Shown here: piece after piece, positions 7,934 to 13,436 of the stretch
How positions within the stretch are numbered: the stretch's first letter is position 1
Layout: each line of letters opens with the position of its first letter
Source of the DNA: an uncultured Clostridia bacterium
Lineage (GTDB): Bacteria > Bacillota > Clostridia > Christensenellales > Aristaeellaceae
Direction: 5' to 3'
Assembly (NCBI GenBank): GCA_904420265.1
Contig: CAJFUU010000018.1
Location: forward strand, 1-13,436
DNA length: 13,436 bases
Position numbers and translations under genes: made by a program
Notes under the pieces: generated by a model
Database searches by the model: none
Told to the model about the DNA's origin: nothing
What the model saw: the letters and a program-made list of their open reading frames with translations, nothing else

Positions 7934-10264
7934 TCAGGCGTTTTCCCGCTGCATCATCTGTAACCTGCTGTCAAGGCCGGAAATCAGCGCGTCCTGGGCA
8001 ATCATGCCGTTGGCGTACCGATTCAGCAGCGTCAGTATTTCCTCGCCTCCTGCTCCGCTCAGGCCAATATTGCGCGAAAGGGCGATATATTGCGCGCGTT
8101 CCCGGTACAGGGAGACGCTTTCCGCGCTGGCCTCCCATCCGTCTTCGCGCAGGTAATCTTCGCGCTCTTGCTCAAAAGCGGCAAGGCGTTCTTCATACAG
8201 CGCTTTTTCCTCGCCCTTGGCGGTCTCAAGCGCGGCGCCAACATCGGCAATCATCTGTTCGTAAGCGGCCAGTTCGCTTTCAAAGCTGGCGCAGGGAACC
8301 GGCTCGTCGCTTTGCGCAGAGAGCTCCAGGCGCAAAACGCCGTCCGTCCTCGCGGCGAGCGTCTCCACAAAGGCGCGCGCCTCCGCCGGGTTTTCAGAGT
8401 AAGGGTTGACAAACGCCACGGTCATTTCGGCGACGATCTGCGGCCCAATGTCTCTGGAAAAGCCAAGCGGCAACCACTGGTAAGCCTCTGAAGCGACCCA
8501 TGTTTCCGCGCCGATGGAACCGCTGGTGCCAAACAGCACGTTGTGTTCCGCATCTCCGCCGAAAAGAATCTCCCCGTCGCGCAAACCGTCGATTTCGTCA
8601 ACGGACAGAAGGCCCAAAGCGTCCCAGTTAACAGCCTCATAGGCGTCCAGCGCGGTGCGGAAGGCAGGCGTATCGTAAGTCAACTCGTTGCCGGGCTGCG
8701 CAACGTAGGCGCTGTACTCCTGGAACATGCCGGAAAAGAGCATCTGCGGCAGATAATCGCGGCTTTCGTAAGTTTCAAACAGCGCCATTCCCTCTGCCAT
8801 GGCGCGCTCAGCCAGCGGTTGAAGGGCGTCAAACAGCTCCGGCCAGGTGGCGGGCACATCTTCCGCGGTGAGGCCAAGGCGCTCAAGGGCGGCTGGGTCA
8901 TAGTACAAGGCGGCGTTCAAATGCAGCTGTGTCGGCACGGCCACCACTTCCCCATCCTTCATGCACGCTTCCCGCACAAAGGGGTAGCAATTCTCCACCA
9001 ATTCGGCCGCGCTTTCCACATCGCTCAGGGCGGGCAGAAAGCCGCGCCGGTAGAGGGCGTCGTACTCCTCCGAGGAAGCGCCCAGGCAGTACACGTCCAC
9101 TGCCGCCGAACGGGTGAGCATTGCCTGCAATATGTCTCCCGCCTGCGCGGTGACCACCACCTCTACGTCGCCGTAGCGGCTGGCAAAGGCATAGTAAGCG
9201 CTTTCAACGGCGTCGCTGTATGTGTCGTAAACCGTGAGGCGCTTTGGGGCGCGCTGAGCGGGGTCGGTATTGCGGCGCACGAGCGTATCGTAATCCGCGG
9301 CGGCATACAGGCCGCCCGAGGTGATCACCGGCGTGCTGTGCACGGAATTGAGCGGAAATTCCGCCACAGGCCGGATGGTATCGGGATCAAATCCGGTCAT
9401 CATGCACAGTTCGCCGTTTTGCACGTAATAGATTGCATCCGCCGCCCCGTCGTAAACCGGCCCATCGACGGAATTGTCGCCTCCGGGCAGTTCGCAGAGT
9501 TCTTCCACTGCTCCGCTTTCAGGGGCGAAGCGATAGAAGCGGATAACGCTGCCCGCGTTTGTCCACACATTCGCCATGTAGAGCAGCTCTCCCTCGCGGT
9601 ACGGGAAGAAGCGCGCAATGCCATCGCCGCCGGGAAGGTCCATGTAGTAGAAGGCCGTGCAGGAACCGTCGCCAAGATCGGTAGCCATGAGAAAGTTCCT
9701 GCCGCTTGAATCATAACTGCTTTTGTAGAAGCAGCCGCCGGACACAAAGGGAAAAAAGCACTCGAAGACGCAATCGCTTTCGCCGGTCTGGAGGACGTCC
9801 TCCCAGTCAAACAGGGCGATTTCTTCTCCCAGCCGGGCGCTTTGCGCGTCAAATTCGATGGCGAACAGTCCGGCATTTTCCAGGCTGACGCTGTAAAATG
9901 TCTCGCCGTCCTCCGCGTACGGCTCTGTCATGCTTTGGATAGCGACGGCGCAGGGGCGGCCCTCATGGGCGACGACCGCCTGCACGTCCACAGAGCGCAT
10001 GGCGTCTTTTTCTGTTCCTTCCTCTACAGGCGCCGGCTCCAGTTCGTAACGGGCCGGCGTGGTCTGTTCGCCTTCAAAGGCGTAGAGCGCGCCGTCAGCG
10101 AGGACATATAGCGTATCGCCGGCATAGGCAAGGTTGCGAATGTTCCCGGAAAAGCCGTCCGAGCCGCCGCGCAAAAGCACGGCGTCGCCCGCGGCGGCCA
10201 GCCCGGCCGACACAAACGCAAAAAGCAGTGCGGCCGCAAGCATCAGCGCCAAAAGTTTTTTCAT
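7934..10264 (-). CDS. Beta-propeller / extracellular solute-binding protein fusion (paralogue 1)
   Basis: The protein has 776 residues, far longer than the 400-550 usual for family-1 solute-binding proteins. A signal peptide occupies residues 1-25 (MKKLLALM..., AAA before GDAVLLR) with no lipobox Cys. Residues about 26-330 are repeated beta segments of the kind DTLYVLADGALYAFEGE and DAIYYVQNGELCMMTG, consistent with a beta-propeller. The linker RRNTDPAQR (330-338) is followed by the binding domain: YYAFASRYGDVEVVV (357-371), a SAAVDVYCLG segment (386-395), KDGEVVAVP (436-444), YYDPAALERLGL...PATWPEL (454-477), DTPAFRTALDAYE (531-543) and AFVNPYSENPAEARAFVETL (617-636). A charged, coiled-coil-like tail (about 660-710) and a terminal LQMM (768-771) complete it. 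GGGAGGG at 10272-10278 sets the start, 18 bases after the adaptor gene. Its likely role is to capture a carbohydrate or other solute for the downstream permeases. It is the most diverged of the three paralogues. The substrate is unknown. Confidence 0.85.
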   Translation of the reverse strand: MKKLLALMLAAALLFAFVSAGLAAAGDAVLLRGGSDGFSGNIRNLAYAGDTLYVLADGALYAFEGEQTTPARYELEPAPVEEGTEKDAMRSVDVQAVVAHEGRPCAVAIQSMTEPYAEDGETFYSVSLENAGLFAIEFDAQSARLGEEIALFDWEDVLQTGESDCVFECFFPFVSGGCFYKSSYDSSGRNFLMATDLGDGSCTAFYYMDLPGGDGIARFFPYREGELLYMANVWTNAGSVIRFYRFAPESGAVEELCELPGGDNSVDGPVYDGAADAIYYVQNGELCMMTGFDPDTIRPVAEFPLNSVHSTPVITSGGLYAAADYDTLVRRNTDPAQRAPKRLTVYDTYSDAVESAYYAFASRYGDVEVVVTAQAGDILQAMLTRSAAVDVYCLGASSEEYDALYRRGFLPALSDVESAAELVENCYPFVREACMKDGEVVAVPTQLHLNAALYYDPAALERLGLTAEDVPATWPELFDALQPLAERAMAEGMALFETYESRDYLPQMLFSGMFQEYSAYVAQPGNELTYDTPAFRTALDAYEAVNWDALGLLSVDEIDGLRDGEILFGGDAEHNVLFGTSGSIGAETWVASEAYQWLPLGFSRDIGPQIVAEMTVAFVNPYSENPAEARAFVETLAARTDGVLRLELSAQSDEPVPCASFESELAAYEQMIADVGAALETAKGEEKALYEERLAAFEQEREDYLREDGWEASAESVSLYRERAQYIALSRNIGLSGAGGEEILTLLNRYANGMIAQDALISGLDSRLQMMQRENA

Positions 10265-10282
10265 CCCTCATCCCTCCCGCGT

Positions 10283-11455
10283 CTATTGTACCGTTTCCCC
10301 TCCATCCCCGGCGGCCTGCGCCGGAAGTCCTTCCGCGGTATCGTGGTTGTCGCGCGTGTAAACCAGCACCGTCATGCCCAGGCGCACGCTCTCGTCAGGC
10401 GTAAAGCTGACGTACGCAGTATAGGTGGGTTCTTCCCCGGCAGCGGTGGCGGCGCCCTCCCCGCCTTCGCCGCTGTTGCCGGCGGAAGCGCTCAGATAGG
10501 AAATGCCCGTTACGGTGCCTTCAAAGCGCGTCACGCGCTGCAAATCCCAGTTGAATTCAATGTCAACCGTCATGCCCTCCTGCACAAGTCCCAGGTCGCT
10601 TTCGCGCACCTGCATTTCAATGCGCGTGCCCTCGTCGGGATAAATGGAAAGGATTTTTCCACCCTTCTCCACGGAAGCGCCCGCGCCTGCGTCCACGCCC
10701 GCCACGATTCCGCTCACTTCGCAGATAATCTCGTTGCCGGGGGCGTAGAGGCCGTCCAGCGTGCCGGTGACGGTTTCGAACAGCAGTTCGCCGCGTTCGA
10801 CGAAATCGCCGTTTTCCACATGCATTTTGAGAATACTGCCGCTGCCCTTGATGGCCACCACCTTGGCGGCGGCTACGGTGCCGCGGCCGATGCGGGAAGA
10901 TTCGGCATAGTCGCTGCGGCGATAGATGCTCACGGTTTCGGCGATGTAAAACTCGCCGCCGGTGACCTCCACGTTGTACTCGCCGGCCTTTTCGCCCATG
11001 CCCGTAACCACGCCGGTGCCGCGGTGGCTGCCGTCGGACGTGCACTTGAGATACACGGTTTCGCCAACGTGGATGAACTTATTTTCGCTGCGGTTGTAGG
11101 CCTTCTCCGTAGAGGCGGCAATGGCGTATTTGTTGGTCGGCTCAATGAACAACACGCCGCCATAGCGCTCGGAAATGCCCTCTGTGGCGTCGCCCTCACG
11201 TCCAAACACGCCGGAAATGACGCCTTCCACGTCGGCATAGACGCGGGTGGTCTGAATGGTGGCCAACACCTGGCCGGGCTGTACGCGGTCGCCGGCACGC
11301 ACGGAAACCGTGTCCATCACGCCGCCAAAGGGGGCGAGCACATACTGCGCCTCGCCGCCGGTAACCACGCCGTCGAACACCATTTCCGCCAGGGCCGCGC
11401 CGCTTAAAAGCGCCAGCGCAAGCAGAAGCGTCAAAACGCGCCTTGTCAGCTTCAT
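10283..11455 (-). CDS. Secreted HlyD/lipoyl-like adaptor protein without a coiled-coil hairpin
   Basis: The protein has 390 residues. The N-terminus is a clear signal peptide (MKLTRR, hydrophobic core, cleavage probably after ALA at residue 23) with no lipobox Cys. Two lipoyl/biotinyl-like segments are visible. One, at about residues 40-90, carries APFGGVMDTVSVRAGDRVQPGQVL. The other, at about 200-230, carries GSILKMHVENGDFVERGELLF and is followed by a further APG...SGIVAGVDAGAGASVEKG stretch at 238-266. A beta-barrel-like segment (about 275-320, RIEMQVRESDLGLVQEGMTVDIEF) and a Gly/Ser/Ala-rich insert (324-342) follow. These are the marks of membrane-fusion (HlyD/AcrA) proteins, but the long alpha-helical hairpin between lipoyl halves is absent, which is atypical. 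The start at 11455 is set by GGAGG at 11463-11467 and by the ATGA overlap with the upstream gene. A partner in export or in organising the cell surface is possible; the role is not established. Confidence 0.75.
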   Translation of the reverse strand: MKLTRRVLTLLLALALLSGAALAEMVFDGVVTGGEAQYVLAPFGGVMDTVSVRAGDRVQPGQVLATIQTTRVYADVEGVISGVFGREGDATEGISERYGGVLFIEPTNKYAIAASTEKAYNRSENKFIHVGETVYLKCTSDGSHRGTGVVTGMGEKAGEYNVEVTGGEFYIAETVSIYRRSDYAESSRIGRGTVAAAKVVAIKGSGSILKMHVENGDFVERGELLFETVTGTLDGLYAPGNEIICEVSGIVAGVDAGAGASVEKGGKILSIYPDEGTRIEMQVRESDLGLVQEGMTVDIEFNWDLQRVTRFEGTVTGISYLSASAGNSGEGGEGAATAAGEEPTYTAYVSFTPDESVRLGMTVLVYTRDNHDTAEGLPAQAAGDGGETVQ

Positions 11456-13436
11456 GCGGTTTCCTCCATTTCCGTTGCTTCCATCTCCGGCGTCCAGGCG
11501 CCGAAGGGAACGTCCAGCAGCGCCGCGGGGCCGTAATAGAAGTCGTAATAGTACATGGGCTGAGTCTCGTCGTCCGTCAGGGGATAAATCTCCTCCTCAA
11601 CGGCGGCCTCCACGGCCATTTCGCCCAGCAGCGGGTCTTGCGTGGAGCCGCGCATCCACACGCTGTAATCGAACTTGCGCGTGGAAACGCCCGCGGCCTT
11701 GAGGTCGGTATATTCGGTGCCGGCGATGAAGCCCGCCGTGGAGAAGGCGGTTACGCGATCGCCCACGCGCAGCACCAGGTATTCCACGCCGCTGTTAAAC
11801 AGCAGACGGGAAACCACGCCATTGAACCGCCACGTATAGGCGTATTCGCCCGCGATTGCGGGATCAATCTGCGCGGTAAGCACCAGCGTATCCGGCGCGT
11901 CGTACTCGGCGTGCGCCGCGTCTTCGCCTTCCTCGGCTGCGTCTGCCGTCCAGGGCTGCAGGCCGCGGTCAGTCCAGCGCGCCAGTGCGGCGGTAAACAG
12001 CGGCAGGTCGCTTGCATCCGCCGCAAGCCCCTCCGCGACGTCCAGTTCCAGGGTCAATTCCAGGGGCGTATCGCCAATGGTCAATTCGTGCATCGGCTCC
12101 TCGCCCAATACCAGATTCAACTCGCCGTAGGGCGTGGTATCCACGTCTTCATCGCCGGTGTGGTTAATGCCCGGCTCGCCGTCTCCGCCACCGCCGCCGC
12201 CACCGCCGCCGCCAAAGCTGGGATACTCGATGGGCGCGGGAATTTCAAAGTCGGTGGGGTATTCAACGATGTTTCCGGCCACATCGCGGGCCATCAACAT
12301 GCCCTGGGCATAGATTTCGCCCAGCCTGCCGGTGTGGATATAGGTACCATCCTCGGCGGCAGGCACCCAGTTTGCGCCGCCATCCACGCTGAAGGCGTCC
12401 AGGCCGCTGAGGGCGTCTTCCGAAGAAAGAATGAACTGCGGCTGACCCTCGGAAACGATGGAAGCGGTCAGATACGCCGGCGGGGTGAGGTCGATCTTCA
12501 AATCATAGCGCGTGGACATGGCGCATACATCGCCAATACTGTCCAAAATGGCGAAGCGCAGCGTGTATTCGCCCTCGTCGCTGGAGGTGTACGTGTTGCC
12601 CGAAAGAATGATAAAGCGCTCGTCATAGGCGATGACCGCATAGCTATACCCCTTCGCGCCCTCGGGAATGCCGGAAAGCGTGAACCGCGGCGCCTGGCAC
12701 GACCATGCGCCGGGCGCATAGTTTTCCGCGGCTACGAAAATATCCATCTCTCCCGGGTCGGGCTTGTTCGTCGGGTCCGGATCGGGCTGTGTGGACTTTT
12801 CCTCCACCCAGATATAGAGCCATGTCTCCGGCGCGGGCGCGGTTTCCCCCTCTTCCTGGGCGGCGACTGCCTGCGTGGGATCGTCCTCAGAGACGCGGAC
12901 GATGAATTTGTCCTTCTCAAATACGGTTTCGTCGGGCACAAACTGCGTCTTGACCACGTCGTTGAGCGTCTTATCTTTGACGCGCATCAGTTCTTCCGAG
13001 CGTATGTAGACGATCGCCTCTGTGTTGGCGTCAAAGTCCTGGAGAATATCCTCAAGTTTGCCGGCAATGATCTGCGTGGGATCATCGGGATTGAACATCC
13101 ACGCTTCTGCGTCGTCAGGAATGCCCGGCGTAGGCGTGGTTTCCCCACCTGCCGGCGGCGTGGTCTCTCCACCTGTCGGCGGCGTCGTTTCCCCGCCCGT
13201 CGGCGGCGTGGTCTCTCCACCCGTCGGCGGCGTGGTCTCCCCACCCGTTGGCGGCGTGGTTTCCCCACCTGTCGGCGGCGTCGTTTCCCCACCCGTCGGC
13301 GGCGTCGTCTCCGTATTTGTCGGCGGTGTCGTCTCCGTATTCGTCGGTGGCGTCGTCCCCGTATTCGTCGGCGGCGTCGTCTCCGTATTCGTCGGTGGCG
13401 TCGTCCCCGTATTCGTCGGCGGCGTCGTCTCTGTAT
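11452..13436 (-). CDS. Large secreted/surface protein, C-terminal part (repeat linker, Ig-like region, polyGly hinge); N-terminus outside window
   Basis: The frame is open from the right edge (660 codons in the window) to a TGA, so the true start lies outside. A Met at 13098 lies inside the same open frame and is not the start. In order the protein shows: about 12 octapeptide repeats of TTPPTNTE/G then TTPPTGGE (13436-13141); a mixed region of about 100 residues after the Met; a short D/P/T linker (PDPDPTNKPDPGE); a beta-rich region with DLTPP and RDVAGNIVEY motifs, as in bacterial Ig-like or OmpL47-type repeats; ten consecutive glycines; and an acidic C-terminal domain of about 240 residues that I do not recognise. 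There is no LPXTG motif, no C-terminal membrane segment and no catalytic motif. The repeat linker and Ig-like fold suggest an extracellular stalk or scaffold protein (inference). It ends in a 4-base ATGA overlap with the next gene, which implies translational coupling. The function is unknown. Confidence 0.8.
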   Translation of the reverse strand, partial: TETTPPTNTGTTPPTNTETTPPTNTGTTPPTNTETTPPTNTETTPPTGGETTPPTGGETTPPTGGETTPPTGGETTPPTGGETTPPTGGETTPPAGGETTPTPGIPDDAEAWMFNPDDPTQIIAGKLEDILQDFDANTEAIVYIRSEELMRVKDKTLNDVVKTQFVPDETVFEKDKFIVRVSEDDPTQAVAAQEEGETAPAPETWLYIWVEEKSTQPDPDPTNKPDPGEMDIFVAAENYAPGAWSCQAPRFTLSGIPEGAKGYSYAVIAYDERFIILSGNTYTSSDEGEYTLRFAILDSIGDVCAMSTRYDLKIDLTPPAYLTASIVSEGQPQFILSSEDALSGLDAFSVDGGANWVPAAEDGTYIHTGRLGEIYAQGMLMARDVAGNIVEYPTDFEIPAPIEYPSFGGGGGGGGGGDGEPGINHTGDEDVDTTPYGELNLVLGEEPMHELTIGDTPLELTLELDVAEGLAADASDLPLFTAALARWTDRGLQPWTADAAEEGEDAAHAEYDAPDTLVLTAQIDPAIAGEYAYTWRFNGVVSRLLFNSGVEYLVLRVGDRVTAFSTAGFIAGTEYTDLKAAGVSTRKFDYSVWMRGSTQDPLLGEMAVEAAVEEEIYPLTDDETQPMYYYDFYYGPAALLDVPFGAWTPEMEATEMEETA
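11463..11467 (-). promoter_or_regulatory. Ribosome binding site inside the upstream gene
   Basis: GGAGG lies seven bases before the ATG at 11455 and inside the last codons of the surface-protein gene. With the ATGA stop/start overlap it supports coupled translation of the two proteins and fixes the adaptor start. Confidence 0.7.
12184..12213 (-). repeat. Polyglycine-coding tract (10 Gly codons)
   Basis: Ten consecutive GGN codons, mostly GGC with GGT and GGA, lie between the Ig-like region and the C-terminal domain of the surface protein. This is a flexible hinge and a sequence prone to replication slippage; a gain or loss of whole codons keeps the frame. Confidence 0.9.
13141..13436 (-). 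repeat. 24-bp in-frame tandem repeat array, at least 12 full units
   Basis: Twelve complete 24-base units plus a partial one at the window edge encode octapeptides. Seven units nearest the C-terminal side (13141-13308) read TTPPTGGE, one of them with Ala for Thr (TTPPAGGE). Five full units (13309-13428) and the edge partial read TTPPTNTE or TTPPTNTG. The E and G forms alternate, and the 48-base block 13333-13380 is identical to 13381-13428, which indicates a recent two-unit duplication. The array continues beyond the window. Because the unit is a multiple of three, copy-number change would alter linker length without breaking the frame. Thr/Pro-rich repeats of this kind typically form extended wall-spanning or glycosylated stalks. 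Confidence 0.95.

Noticed and set aside
12987..13292. An Arg/Lys-rich minus-strand frame resembling a basic repeat protein.
   Set aside because: It is the alternative frame of the 24-bp repeat array of the surface protein; the frame continuous with the downstream Ig-like domain is the real one.
13141..13436. The repeat array considered as a CRISPR array.
   Set aside because: Units are contiguous, 24 bases long and in frame with a coding sequence, with no spacers.

Overview
This window is a compact, GC-rich (roughly 58-60% by eye) bacterial gene cluster with every gene on the minus strand, so it is transcribed from high to low coordinates. Strong AGGAGG-type ribosome binding sites, SPase-I signal peptides, separate MalF/MalG-type sugar permeases and threonine/proline-rich surface-protein linkers suggest a high-GC Firmicute of the Clostridia (Christensenellales/rumen-gut type). 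That placement is an inference from style; there is no marker gene. No rRNA, tRNA, CRISPR array, insertion sequence, integrase or phage gene is visible.

Layout in transcription order: (A) the C-terminal 660 residues of a large secreted or surface protein, with a 24-bp tandem-repeat linker, an Ig-like region, a polyglycine hinge and an unknown C-terminal domain (13436-11452). (B) A signal-peptide-bearing HlyD/lipoyl-like protein that overlaps A by 4 bases (11455-10283). (C, D, E) Three tandem paralogues of 776, 827 and 796 residues. Each has a signal peptide without a lipobox, a beta-propeller-like N-terminal half, a conserved RRNTDP linker, a family-1 extracellular solute-binding domain and a helical tail ending in LQMM (10264-7934, 7732-5249, 5164-2774). 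(F, G) Two carbohydrate-type ABC permeases with EAA loops (2650-1796 and 1785-928). (H) A membrane-anchored HlyD/AcrA-type adaptor with a long coiled coil, which runs off the left edge (913-1).

The junctions A/B, B/C, F/G and G/H are tight (4-base overlap, then 18, 10 and 14 bases). The three junctions that follow a binding-protein gene are long (201, 84 and 123 bases) and all carry GC-rich hairpins without a U-tract. This looks like one long operon in which binding-protein mRNA segments may be stabilised over the permease segment. No stretch over 300 bases lacks a gene; the longest gap is 7733-7933.

The simplest reading is a binding-protein-dependent importer of the CUT1/MalFG type whose ATPase is encoded elsewhere, with three alternative receptors. 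What is unusual is that the receptors are propeller fusions with no lipid anchor, and that the importer genes are embedded among two export-type adaptor proteins and a repetitive surface protein. I do not know of a described system with this composition. The substrate and the role of the adaptors cannot be read from the sequence.
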